Source: Triops longicaudatus (lineage: Eukaryota > Arthropoda > Branchiopoda > Notostraca > Triopsidae). Taken from it: a stretch of 64,000 nucleotides of DNA. The stretch's first letter is position 1; each line of letters opens with the position of its first letter. The translations under genes and the position numbers were made by a program. Shown piece by piece: positions 37,108-49,787 of the stretch. The notes beneath the pieces are model-generated. The model made no database searches and was not told where the DNA came from. It was given only the letters and a program-made list of their open reading frames with translations. The stretch spans positions 1 through 64,000 of the forward strand of contig JAGQDJ010000195.1 of the NCBI GenBank assembly GCA_022885665.1, in the 5' to 3' direction.

Positions 37108-39049
37108 ACGGCTTGCAAGAAAAAAAACCTCAGAATTTTCTCACGTAGTGTCTCGAAATCAAACTTCATCTTGCAACGAAGACGAGAAAGTGGATTCTTT
37201 GCAGTAAAACTAAATTGTTTTGTTTAATTTACCGTGCAAGTCGTTCTGTTTTTGACTGTACGAGCCAAAAGGTATCCCTAAGTACAATATGGTTTTCAAC
37301 TGCATTCGAATGTTTTATTACTATTTTTGTCAGGCATCTTGGGAAACATTTGAATGCACTAAAAACCAGGTTTTGCGGTCCACTATGCAGATGTCGTACA
37401 AATTGTACGTACAGTCCGTAAGTGTCGTGTAGCTATCAACGCTATTCCATTAGTAACTCCGTTCTTGGTTTTGACGCTCTGTAATTGACAATCAAAGCAG
37501 TAGACCCGGCGTGGTCCTCATTTACTGATACTCATCAACTGGGATTCAGAAATACCTGGTACACGTGTGCGAATGGGAATTGTTAACAGCTTCCGACCTT
37601 TGAAGCCTGAGATTCAATTTCCCAGGTAAACTAAACTTATTCCTAATGGCGAGAAACAGTTATTCGCGTAACTTGTCTTTTTTTTTTTTTTTTCTTTTCT
37701 CCTACTTTTTTTCTTTTCTTTTTGCTGTACGAGAGACCTCTTTCGAGAGGATTTGTAGCAATATTACAGTGAACCACAGAGTATATAGAGGGAGTGCCGT
37801 TATTTCCTAGGTAGCACACTTTTTTTTACATTCAGGACCATTTTCGTTAAAAAAGATGCTTTTTTGGGCAATTCTTACACTAACATCTGGTCTTGGATTC
37901 TTGTGATTCTGGAGGCTTAACTTCCGAACCTTTCTATTCCGGACAACAACAGGTACGCTTCAGCATGCTTAGCGTTAATGTAGCTACGCCGCTGCTCGGG
38001 ACAGGAACTTGAGTTTCTGCTAAACCAACATTTCAGGAGCGAAATAAGGTTCACCAATCCGACAATCGGACAGCTGAGGAATTCGAATAAACATTTCTAC
38101 TGCATGATGAATGTGCAATGGAAATCAATAAAGTTAGTCAACGAAAGTAGCAAGAGTGCAATTTCGTCATTCCAACGTAATTCTTTAATTTTTACGATAT
38201 TACTACGAGACGCTTAGCGCGAAATTGCTCCTCGATGCTTTAGGTACGTTTGACTGTTCGCGCCGTAACCTAAGCACCAATAAGAGTGAGTCCCTGAAGT
38301 GATGCCATGACAACGCTTACTTGGCCAATGGGAAGGATAGAATTCAAAATCGTTATCGCAAAGTCATGCCTTCCCGATCACAATTCTCATAAGTGGGTGG
38401 ATGCCTACTTTTCACGGTCATCAGCGTCCATTCAGGCAAAGCTAAACAATAACGTCAACAGGCCGGTGACCAAAAGCAAATATGTCAATTAGTTGGACGT
38501 TGAGTCAGTATAATTCGTACAGTTTTAGTCTGCTCCACGAGTGAGGTCAACCCTGAGTGATACAGCTGGTTCAAAGTGCTGTTCTGTTGGGTGTGTTGGA
38601 CTTTGGAGTGTGTGTTAGTGCAGAATAAGGCTGACTCCAAATCATACGTGAAATGAAAGTGAAAGTGCAACTCGCAGCCAGTTTATTTGCAAGCTTAACG
38701 CAATATAAAACCGAGAATTATACTGCACTCCTTTATTTCGCAAATTAAGAAAGTTACAAGGATATCGTTACAACAACATTATTTCACATTAATACTGTCC
38801 GTTGTTTGGGGATTATCAGTTTCTGAAGTACTGTTATTTGGAAATAGGATTTCTGTGCTTCTTTTATAACGCTTATGCAGGTAAATTTTGAAATTTTCCA
38901 TAACAGTTGTGAATATAAATAATTATGCTTTGAATTTATGATTAAAGCTATGGTAACGAGACTCATGTTTATCCTGGCAGGAATACACGCTGGCAGCCTT
39001 CACAGACAATCCCATCACAATCATATCTCCTCCCTCATCACCTACCACC
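37108..39049. other. Intergenic, SRCIN1-like to formin
   Basis: No exon is supported. It holds a T-rich run near 37677-37720 and otherwise unremarkable AT-rich sequence. The formin promoter should be here, but no TATA box was seen near the start. Confidence 0.45.
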
Positions 39050-42000
39050 ATGGGGTCAGGGGCGAGTCATCAACAGCGAGTTCCATCTTCGGTTCGAAGA
39101 AAGGAGCGGCCCCCTACTGTAGCCACTTCGCCCGCGAAACAACCCATGCCGCAGCTTGAGGAACTCGAAAAGCGATTCGAGCAAGCTATCGTAAGTTTCT
39201 TGCCCTACTTAGCATATTCGAAATTCTCTCGACTTTACTCAAAAGATACCCCCAATAGATAAGCTACGCGATCCATAAGTCCCAAGTCTATCACAATGAA
39301 AAAATGTGTATAGGCACAGAACAGCCCGCGCTTGGAGAACTTAATTAAAGTCACTTGTTGGGCCAGATAGAGCGGGTTGCCTCATGAAATATGAATAGGG
39401 ACCATTTTACGACGGGGTTTCCCCGTTTCTCACCGTTTCCCTTCCGTATTTCCAAGAAAACGAAAATTCCGGTATGACGACTTCAAGTCCTTTAGTGTAT
39501 CATCGCTTTGTATTGCAACTAAAAGGGGTCCAGGAAATGGATGCAACCTTGTAGTATCATAAGTGTCTTTTATCGTGTCGGTCTTGAGAAATAGCATCCT
39601 TGAGTGGTAAATGTCTCGGGGCTGCGGGGAAAAGGGAGGGGAACCGGAAACGAGCGTGAATCCGGAATATGATGACGTCATGTTGTAAACTAATTTAACG
39701 TGTTGAAGGATACAGTTTCCCTTCCTCGTGGGATGCCAACGTCGACTGTTTTGACAACTCTCTGTTATTTCTATGCAAGAAACCAGACATAAAACGATTA
39801 AAACGCATTAGCCTGGAACGCCTGGTTAGACTTTTTTGTGTTTGTTTGCGAAGAGATGAACACGATTCCGGGTACTAACATTGAATATCTTTTTATGCAG
39901 GCATCTATGGACTTGCCACCCGATAAGGTCAAACTGTTGCGGAAATACGATCTCGAGAAAAAATGGGAAATTGTTTGCGACCAAGAACGAGTCCAAGCCA
40001 AAGATCCGCCGTCGTATTATTTGAATAAGCTCAAAACGTACTTAGATCCCAAAGCTTCTCGAAGCTCGAGGGTAAGTTTACGGCATATTGCCAAAACAAA
40101 TAAAATTCAACGAAAGGCCTATGAATATGGAAAAACCAGTGGGCTAGATTGAAATTTATTACGAATTAATTCACGTTTCAAAATGGTAATTAATTGATTT
40201 TCTTAAGTAGAAACGAAAGTCGGTAGGCAGGTCGACATCCACGCAAGTGTTACGTGACCTCGAAATTTCATTACGGACAAACCATATCGAGTATGTAAAT
40301 GACATCACGCTTTTCAAGCTGTGTGGTGAATTATAATGACTTGTTAAATAAATTTTTTATTTATGTTTGTAGGTGGGTGCGGGAGTTTCTGAACGAAGAA
40401 AACCAGGGACTGGATGTATTAGTGGACTACCTCAGTTTCCGCTTACTCATGATGAGACACGAAGTCAAAGGACTCCTTGAATCTGACGAGAGCAATTTAC
40501 CTCCGAATGGCACCATATCGACACAAAGCAGCGGCAATCCGCCCTCGCCACAATTCCGCCGAATGCCAAGCTTAAAGCGAGCTTCCAGGCACGTGGCTAA
40601 GTTGAAAATGGGCGAAGCCAAAGACGACATTCATGTCTGTATTCTCTGTTTACGCGCCATCATGAATAACAAAGTAAAATCAGATTGCTGGGCAACAGAA
40701 CTTGCCGTTCAGTCAGAGTAATGGGATTGTCTTTTAGTATGGTTTCAATATGGTCATTCAACACAGCGAAGCCATTGCGTGTATCGCGTTATCCCTTAAT
40801 CACAAAAGTCTACGGTAAATCACATAGCGTCCAGTGGCGTTAAGAGGGAAGTTTTAATAGCATTTTCTTTGCTCTTTTCGCAGGACAAAAGCATTAGTCT
40901 TGGAATTACTTGCTGCCATCTGTTTGGTAAAAGGCGGGCATAGTATTATTCTCAACGCATTTGACCGATTTGCGGAATTAACGGGCGAAAAACGACGGTT
41001 TGAAACGCTTATGTCTTATTTTATGCATTACGAAATCTTCCATGTCGAATTTATGGTACGTTTGCGGTTTTCAAGGATGAACAGTCTGGGTTAACGTGCT
41101 GTTCTTAGGTTGCGTGTATGCAATTTGTCAATATCGTGGTACATTCCGTTGAAGATATGAATTTCCGTGTACATTTGCAATACGAGTTTACCAATTTGGG
41201 ATTGGACGATTATTTGGAAAAGATTCGCCACACAGAAAGCGAAGAATTGAAAGTAAACTCTTTATTTCTTATTAGACTGTCATTTAAAAGCAATGGTCAA
41301 CGATTTAGGTACAAATATCTGCGTATCTTGATAACGTTTTCGATGTTGCGGCTCTCATGGAAGATTCCGAAACGAAAACAGCGGCGCTGGAACGTGTGGC
41401 GCAACTAGAAGACGAACTAGCTCATGTAATATTCATTTCTAACCATAAATCTGGCGCGTTTTGCTTTGACCGAGTTCATTTTAGACGCACGAGCGCTTAG
41501 TGGCTTCCGAAAACGAACTGCTCAATAAGCAAACCGAACTGCAAGAAGAGATTTACGCACTCCGAACTGAGAAAGAGATGCTGGATGCCGAAAAGCGGTC
41601 TCTAGAAGGCGAAATCGCCGCTTTACGGTCCACAGTTGCTCATCGAGACGAAGAATATAGACATCAACAGTCAAGAATTAAAGAATTAGAAAACATTACC
41701 AATTCTTTACCAAGAACCGGTCTTCCAAACAGTTCTTCCATTCCACCCCCGCCTCCCATGGCTACCAATGCACCTGCCCCGCCCCCACCACCTCTTCCAA
41801 CGGCCACAGTTGCTCCCGGCCCGCCTCCTCCCCCTCCCCCACCTGCCCCGCCCATGGAGTGTAAAGCACCTCCACCCCCTGGACCTCCCCCTGCTCCAGG
41901 GCCACCTCCTCCTCCCGGTCTCTTAGCTGCACCCTCCGATGCTATGACCATCAAACGACGTATCCAAACGCGATTCAAGTTGCCTACATTAAATTGGGTG

Positions 42001-44403
42001 GCACTAAAACCCAACCAAGTAAGTAAATGACGCTAAATCTCTTTTTACTTTTTAGGGGAGTAGTCAGTAACACGTGGTTGGTTTTAGGTCCGGGGTACCA
42101 TCTTTAACGAGCTTGATGATGAAGCGTTGTTCGCCGTTATCGACTTCCAAGAATTTGAAGAACAGTTTAAGATTGGTATAGGACCAGCGTTGACAGCGTC
42201 GGATAGCGAAGCTGATGGGTTATCGACCATGGGTAGCAAACGGTTTAAGAAACCTGAAACCACATCTCTTCTGGAGAACAACCGGCTTAGAAATATAGGT
42301 AATTTTCGATTACTCACTTTTTCCTGACTAAATAGTGGTATTGTATAATGCTATTTTTATAGCAGTATGAAATACTAGTATATAATACTTTTATAAACCT
42401 ATTTCATAAGACTTCTTTAACGTTCTTGTAAAACACTACGTTGTACTTATTCTTGATTTGTATTTCGTCTTGCTTTATTCCCTTTGCATTTTTGTTGTAT
42501 ATTATATTTACCCTTAATGATTGAATTTTTCAATCAGTTTTAATTACCTTTGCTCTTTTGCTTTTGAATTTATTTATTCTATTTTTAGAGTGGCGCTATT
42601 TTTATTTGCATTTTTTTGAGAATTTTCATACATTTTTTATGACAGTGTCAGTTGTGTAATTCGTTTATTAACGTGTGGTGAACCACAAGTCTCAAAATCC
42701 CATTTCTCTTCAGCTATTTGTCGACGAAGATTAGAAATGCCGGTGGAGCAAGTCATCAGAGCTGTCAATGCATTGGATCTCAAGACTTTAGGAGTAGAGA
42801 ATGTCGAAGTCTTGCAGCGAATGATACCTTCTGATCAAGAAGTACTTGAAATTAGAAAGACGTTCGGTGCCTCAACAAACTTTAATCATTTTCTGGCTTT
42901 CCTAACAGACGAAGGCGTATCGTGAGTACTTGACTTCGAAACGACCCTTGGAGATGTTGAGTGAAGAGGATAAGTTCATGTACGCCCTTAGTCGAACGGA
43001 ACGTTTATCCACAAAGTTGAGCGTTATGGCCTACATGGCGAATTTCTTCGATAATATTCATCTAGTTCAGCCGGTAAATTATCATAGGACCATTTGTCCA
43101 TAAGTTTGACGATTCTTTTGGATTTTGCAGCAAATCCAAGCCGTGTTGTCAGCCTCACGTTCGCTAACGGCCTCGAAGAAGTTAAGGCGCTTATTGGAAG
43201 TAATTTTGGCCTTTGGAAATTATTTGAATAGCGGGAAACGAGGACCTGCTTACGGCTTCAAGTTGCAATCCCTGGAAGCGTTGCTGGATACCAAATCTGC
43301 GGATCGAAAGATGTCCTTGCTGCATTATGTTGTGGAGACCATTAGTCAGAAGTTCCCGGAAGTCTCGTCTTTCGAAGCGGAATTGCGGTTTATAGAAAAG
43401 GCCGCAGCGGTCTCCATGGAAAATGTTATGACCGATGTACAAGAGCTGGAAAAAGGTACGCTTTGGCACAGAATTCGCCGTCGGCTTGCGTAGTTAATGA
43501 CTTGTTTATGCCAGGCATGGAGTTGACAAAGAAGGAGCTGGAGTTGCGTAAAGATTTCCGTGATGAGAAGCAAAGTGTGGTTCTCAAAGACTTCCTGCAG
43601 AATGCAGAAGAGAAGCTGAGGAAAGTCAAAGCCGAGGCAAAGACTTCCCAAGAAGCGTTCCACCACTGTGTGGAATATTTTGGAGACAGTCCACGCCAAA
43701 CAGACTCCAATGCCTTCTTTGCCCAATTGGCACGGTTTGTTAAGTTATACAAGGTAAGAATTAAACCTTTGCCTCGAATTTTTCCAGAAATCTGATTTTG
43801 AATCCGAAAATAACCAAATCTACTTTTTAGCAAGCGGAAGCGGAAAATGATCAAAGAAGGCGGTTACAAGCAGCTGCTGAAGCTGCTGCGTCCAAACCAC
43901 AGGAAGATAGTAAAGAAAACGGCTTCAGGGGAAATCCCAAGAAACAACAGGTAATTTTCCCTAGTGCGTGTCCTACGTACGAAGGCGCTATATTGAATTG
44001 TTAGGAATTGGTCGTTGGGGAATTACTCTCACGGACACGACAAGTCCAGGAGAAGAAATTATTACCAGCCGACCAAGTGTACAATGGAGCGCTGGAAGAC
44101 ATCTTGTTAGGACTCAAGTCTGAACCCTATAGAAGGTATGCAGCTTCTTTTTGCCTTTTTTATTTTTTATTTTCTATTTTTTTGTTACCTTTATTTATTT
44201 GTATTTGCTTTTAAGTTGATATTGGCGTGAGAATAATTCATTGCCCCTATTGTTATTTATTTTTATATATTATTAATAATATTTTTTTAGTTAAAATCAT
44301 AAACGAAACTTTGTTTTGTAGGGCGGATGCGGTAAGGAGGTCACAGAGGCGTCGTCATGCTTCAAACCGGTTATCAAAGGGCTTAGATGAATTGGATTTA
44401 TAA
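39050..44403 (+). CDS. Formin-like protein (FMNL/FRL class)
   Basis: Seventeen exons, 39050-39190, 39901-40071, 40211-40290, 40373-40673, 40738-40814, 40884-41055, 41109-41252, 41309-41425, 41485-42018, 42088-42298, 42714-42841, 42909-43073, 43131-43455, 43515-43753, 43831-43950, 44005-44135 and 44322-44403, give 1045 residues. The start has a strong context (CCACCATGG) and a myristoylation motif (MGSGAS), as in FMNL proteins. The Rho-binding/FH3 region includes DLEISLRTNHIEW, VREFLNEENQGLDVLVDYLS and AKDDIHVCILCLRAIMN. A coiled coil precedes a proline-rich FH1 at about 486-555. FH2 contains LGNY-type GNYLNSGKRGPAYGFKLQSL. A C-terminal DAD (GALEDILLGL, then RRSQRRRH) gives autoinhibition. It nucleates and elongates linear actin filaments downstream of Rho GTPases. 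All domains and phases are intact. Confidence 0.95.
41755..41920 (+). repeat. FH1 polyproline tract
   Basis: C-rich low-complexity coding sequence in formin exon 9, with runs of four to eight prolines separated by Ala, Gly and Thr. It is the profilin-binding FH1 segment, not an independent repeat. Confidence 0.85.
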
Positions 44404-46355
44404 AAATTGACCAAAGAGACCATAGTAAAGGCAGAAATTTCGCACAAATTGATGTACAGATCAAAGTTTCTGTCAGGAAAAAGGCTTGCAAGTGTTTAAA
44501 AATGCTCATTGTCAGACATTCGTGGGTCGTATCCCCTCTTCGCCCGATACCAATTATTGCTCCATATCTAGCTTCCAAAACATATTCAATTGCTTCAAAA
44601 GTTGCGTGATGCAAGTGAACCAGTCTTGTAACATTCTTTATGGCTCTCAAAGTACTTTTATGTTTCCTATTTCGGTGTTGATATGTTCTTGGGACTGTTG
44701 TGCCTTATCAAGGACTGTACATTCCTGTATGCTTTGGCTCTTTTCGGGATCGTTAATTCTTCTTGTTTAAGTCTTTATTAGAAACATGTATAGATTTTTG
44801 GCTGGTTATGAGCGAATGGATTTACTGTGATATAAAATGCCCTCTAGCTGTCTGCTTGGAATGCAGTTCTTTTATTTTAGTTCTCAGTTTGAAAGTTTAC
44901 TCGAGCTTCAAGTCATTGGCGTTCTCCGTAACCGACTGTGACCCTTTTCCCCATGTTTTTAAGAAAGTAAATATCCTATTAGGCGTATTATACGTGTTTG
45001 TTGCATATGAAGGAAAAAGTGTGTCCTTTTGTAAGGATGGGGCTGACCTTTTTCTTCCTTGTATGCTTTGCAAGTCCAGCTCAGTTTAATTATCAGTTGA
45101 GCTACTCTCTTTCTGGAACTTCCCTCAAATCCTGCGATGTACATGTTTTGTAGTGCTGCCGTGAATATGAAAGAAACCTATCAGAACTTGTTTGTTATTA
45201 TTATATTACCGGTGTCGGAATATGCTGGATAGTTTGACAATAGAACTAGGTATACCCTTCAGTCTGTCGAGCGTGTGGTTACACAGCTGGGAAGGCGTGA
45301 CAGTCATAGAAACGCCTGAAAATGACCACTATTGTCAGCTTGTCAATGTTCCAGACATACGGATGTAGCGGAAGCGCAAAATAGAGTTGTTTATGCTTAC
45401 GTTAGTATTGCGGGTCAAGGTCCGAGGATTGTTAACATTTTTGTGTCGATGCAAAACACTAAATGTAACATTTTAAGCGACATTTACGTGAATGCTGTTC
45501 ATTTCACTTATGTTTGTAATGGAGATATAAATTAAAAGAGTTTTCAGCGACTTGTAAAAAATGGTGGAAATTATCAAGTGTCTCTGGATCTAAGCAATGT
45601 AGAAAAAAATAATCAATTTGTGTTGTGTGGCTTTGGCAAAACCAGTAGTCCTTGGAAATGAAGAATTCTTCGCAATTCTATCCGACTTCTCTGGATCGTG
45701 TTCTCATATCGTTAGGTAAGCGATTAGTCATAATGTAAACGAACACCACGGGAAACGGAAAGGGCAATTGTGTGTTCAGCCCAGTTGGAGCGAAGGCAAA
45801 AGGCTGCCATTTATTTTCACGCCCTGAATCCCAGGCCTCCAAACGTAAGCGCTTTTAGAAAGTTACAAAGCTCTTTACGAGAGTGCCGCCTTTTTTTGTT
45901 GTATGTTCTTCTCGGAACATTTTTGGTCCGTTTTCACTTACTTGATTTGGAGTTTCCTTTCAATGATTTGGTCAACCACAAGTGATCACCGTCGTTACGT
46001 ATAATTGGGATAGGAAAATCCTTGAAGACGTAACTTTCTTGGTTCCCAGTATGCCAAACAGTCGTAGATCGAAACTTGCTTTCGCCTTGGTAATGTGTTT
46101 TACTTGGGGGTCGTGAAAACCTGGAAGGCAAAACTGTCTGCTAATTGACGTTCTCACGAATCACTCCACCTGCACTTCCGGAGCGTGGTATTGCACGATT
46201 TTGGACTCTTTACTTTCATTTCTGCTGCATCAGCATCAGAACTGAAGCCAGTCAGTGCGACGATAGGACACGAAACGTCGATATGAGTGATTTGTGTACA
46301 ATGTGTAATGTTTTAGATTCTTAAAAAAATTGTGTATTAGTGCCGAGTGCACAAA
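44404..46355. other. Intergenic, formin to bestrophin 1
   Basis: Presumed formin 3' UTR and bestrophin promoter. Open stretches on the plus strand around 44.5-45.1 kb are Cys/Ser/Leu-rich with no family match and are read as noncoding. No RNA gene was recognised. Confidence 0.45.
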
Positions 46356-49181
46356 ATGACGGTTAGTTACCAATCGGATGTTTCATCCTCGGAAACGGGA
46401 GGATTTACTCGTCTACTACTCAAATGGAAAGGATCGCTTTATAAGCTAATCTACCGAGAGTTGGTGGTTTTTCTCATCTTATTCGGATTTTTTAGTTTTC
46501 TTTACCGACACGTCCTCCGTGAGGATCAACAAAAGTAATACCCAATCTCTTTTAGTGGCGCTCCGTTTTTGCTAACTTATAACATAGGATATTCGAGCGC
46601 ACAGCGGTGTACTTCGACAAGTATTTAAGCATGATACCTTTGTCGTTCATCCTTGGTTTCTTCGTCACACTTATAGCTACCAGGTAACATTGCATTTGGT
46701 TACGTAAGTAAACATAAAATTCACTCCTACTTCGTATTTTTTAAATACTTATTTTACTACCTCGGTGTATGCATTAATAGATGGTGGAACCAATACATGG
46801 CTTTACCGTGGCCAGACAGGTGCGAAGTTTTCTTGCAAAGCAAGACATGGGACAGTTTGGACGTAGTGCGATTTTTACAAATTATATAAACGGAGAATTG
46901 TAGATATCTCGGAGCTTTAAAAAAGTCTTATTGAAAAAGCGCAAAATGCATGTGAAAAATTGTTTCATACGGAGAAATGAGATAATGCTGATACGACAGA
47001 CTGGACAAAGAAGAACCATCTAATTTCAACGATCGTTTACTTTTATTGCTCTTTTTTTTTTATCTTGCGTGTGTATTACAGCTTTGACAATATCAAATTT
47101 GTGCATATAGCAAATACAGTTTCTATATCTCAGTTTGTTCATTCAGAGAAATATATAAACATTCGGTGTGTCCAAACTGTCCCGTATCTTAGATAGCTTC
47201 CTTGTTATGCGATCTTATAAATAATGTGTCCTCACCATAGGCTTTTGCTTACGATTAACTTACATTTACCTGGGCAAGATGAAGAAGCACGCTTATTACG
47301 GCGCAATTTGATGCGTTACACAATAATCATGATGATTCTGATTTTCCGCTCGATTTCTGCGGCTGTTAAGAGAAGATTTCCAACCATGGAACATCTTGTG
47401 CACTCAGGTAAAATGTTCTTGCCCTACAACTTATAGATATTTTATGTTGCTTCTTCTAGGTTTCATGACTCAGGCTGAGTTGGACTGCTTGAATTCGGTG
47501 GAGCTCGAATTCAATAAATATTGGATACCTAGTACCTGGTTTATTAACTTGTTACGCGACGCACGTAGACTAAACCGAATCGCTGATCCACAGGGTGTAA
47601 AACTTATTATGGAGGTAAAAAAAAAAAACATTTTTTTTATTTTCTCATTTTTTTATTTATTTTTATATTTTTAAATATTTTTCTATTATTATTGTTTTAT
47701 TATTTTTTTTAATTTTTTTTCTTGCAAAACGTAAACTATCTACCCTGAATAGGAATTCCTCGAATTCCGCGGCAGGTGCGGACTTTTGTGGAGCTACGAC
47801 TGGGTTAGCGTGCCGTTAGTTTACACACAAGTAACTTGTCAATATTACATCCTAATAGAATCGATCTAATTCAAACGGGGTTTTCTGTCTCCTCTCAGGT
47901 TGTTACGATATCCACGTACAGTTTCTTCATCGCTTGCCTATTCGGGCGTCAGAGAGTGGGAAATGAAACGGACGCCAAGGACATCCCTGTCGACATATAT
48001 TTGCCCGTTTTCACTATTTTCCAGTTCTTTTTCTACATGGGATTGTTAAAGGTACTAAATCGTGTGAAACTTCTATTCAGAAACACATCCACGTCTGCAA
48101 CAATGGTCGCTTTAGGTAGCCGAACAGCTAATTAACCCTTATGGCGAAGACGATGAAGACTTTGAACTCAATTTCCTCATTGATCGCCACACAAAGGTAG
48201 ACTTATTTTCTTATACATCTTATTAAATCATTTTAATATTCAGAAATCATGTGAATTATTTATGATATTCTCTACTAGGTCTGCTTTTTGGGAGTTGATT
48301 TGCTTTGTGAATTAAGTCCTCCAATTTCGAAAGACGTGTTCTTCGGACAGGCTAATCCCATGCTACCTTATACTGAGTCCGCTGTGGGCTTTAAAAAGAA
48401 AACTCACTTAGGCTCTGCTGAAGGCGTCAGGTAATTTGTATCTGCCTTTACGTCTGCTACGTTCACTAAAGGTCTTTGTTTAGTGTCCCAGTCAGTAAGC
48501 AGGGCTTCCTGTTGCCAACAGTAACGGAGGAAACTTTAAAGGATGACAAGTCCTCAGTAAAAAGTATTATTCTTTTATTTTTGTGACTTATTTTTCGTTA
48601 TTTTGACGTACAGTTTTGAATTATATCAATTCAAGCTAGTTTTTAATGTACTAATTTTCATTGAAATACTCCTTTTCGAACCAGATGGTGTCGTTCCAAA
48701 AAGATTTTCTCTGGAAGGAATGTCTCCTCTAAATTTGCGCTTTTCGCGAAGCCGAACTTTTGACGAAGCGCAGTTCGCAGATTCGTACGGAGACGCGTTG
48801 CATAAAACCAATTCCTGCCCGTCTCCCAGTTCTTGGTCTCATTCTCCCGCCAAGGACGAGTCCAGACAAGTCCGGTCTGCAGATCCTAACCGCGGAGAAC
48901 CCGCAGTGACAATAGTTCGCTATTTGCGTCGCTTGTCAACACGCCGAAAGCCGCAACAAAACTGGAAACGAATGATAACTCCTTTAGACGTTACCTCATC
49001 CCGTCCCCAAACGGACCCCGAAAAGCGACGACCTTTTGTTCTAAACGTGACAAGTGATGACCAAAGGCCTCTTCCGAATCAATTGTTTACAGTCGAAGGA
49101 TATGCCAACTCGGCATTTTCCACCCCAAGAGAGGATAGTGCACCAAGTTCCTCCGAGCAAGATTCTGTTGTTCAAGTGTGA
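46356..49181 (+). CDS. Bestrophin 1 of a tandem pair
   Basis: Eleven exons, 46356-46534, 46588-46683, 46781-46819, 47241-47407, 47460-47614, 47753-47830, 47899-48051, 48116-48196, 48279-48430, 48484-48563 and 48685-49181, give 558 residues. Bestrophins are pentameric Ca2+-activated anion channels. The family opening MTVSYQ is followed by GFTRLLLKWKGSLYKLIYRE. The neck helix reads IPLSFILGF, with its Ile and two Phe conserved, followed by TRWWNQY. Further marks are RRFPTMEHLV, VSVPLVYTQVV and the acidic Ca2+ clasp NPYGEDDEDFE. After the channel core there is a long Ser/Arg-rich cytoplasmic tail, mostly from the last exon. The last two junctions (exons 10 and 11) rest on phase and consensus only, because the tail is not conserved. 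Its neighbour at 49.8 kb is a paralogue. Confidence 0.9.
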
Positions 49182-49787
49182 TCCGCTCTTTTGTTTTTTT
49201 TTTTCTTGTTTTTGATACCTAGGCTAAACCATTCTTGTGTACCTCGTGGTACCTTGACCGGGAAGTAGCGTCTTCCCACATTTAGCGTCCCTCTACGTTT
49301 GTAAATTATGCGAGAAATACAGTCCCAGGTTCGCCGCTCATTCCTTCTTTGAAGCGCAGTGGTTTCTATTATGTAGACAGTTTCCATAACGACCAAGTAC
49401 GGGAAACACAACCCAAGAAAACGGTACGTTCTTTCGATATTAAGTGTCCCCAACGCCAATTGCTGCCATATCATCTTACTGCGTATGCGTATTTTTTGAG
49501 TACTTGTAGCTTTCTGCAATAACATTCAACACTGACGCCGTGACTGACGTTTTTAGTTCGCACATTCTAATCGGATTACCTTTTTAGCGCAGCGGACATT
49601 AAAAGCCACCAAAAGTTACACCCTTTATTATGGTAAAAGCTCCACGGTGACCGGGCACTATGTGTGTAGACTTGCCTCTTCGACCTCTGTCATCCGATCG
49701 TTATATTGGCTTGGGATACTAGGAAATAACATCGTAGTTGCCGTACTGTTGTGCGTCGGAAACAAGTGCTTGAAGAACGCTTTTAAA
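49182..49787. other. Intergenic between the bestrophins
   Basis: About 600 bases that should contain the 3' UTR of copy 1 and the promoter and 5' UTR of copy 2. A frame open through about 49600-49790 leads into the proposed split start codon but has no upstream ATG in that frame that I can see. Confidence 0.4.

Noticed and set aside
42714..42925. Formin exon continuing through VLEIRKTFGAS as an insertion in FH2
   Set aside because: The stretch 42842-42908 is flanked by GTACTT and CTAACAG. Splicing it out joins PSDQE to TKAYREYLTSKRPLE as in other FMNL proteins.
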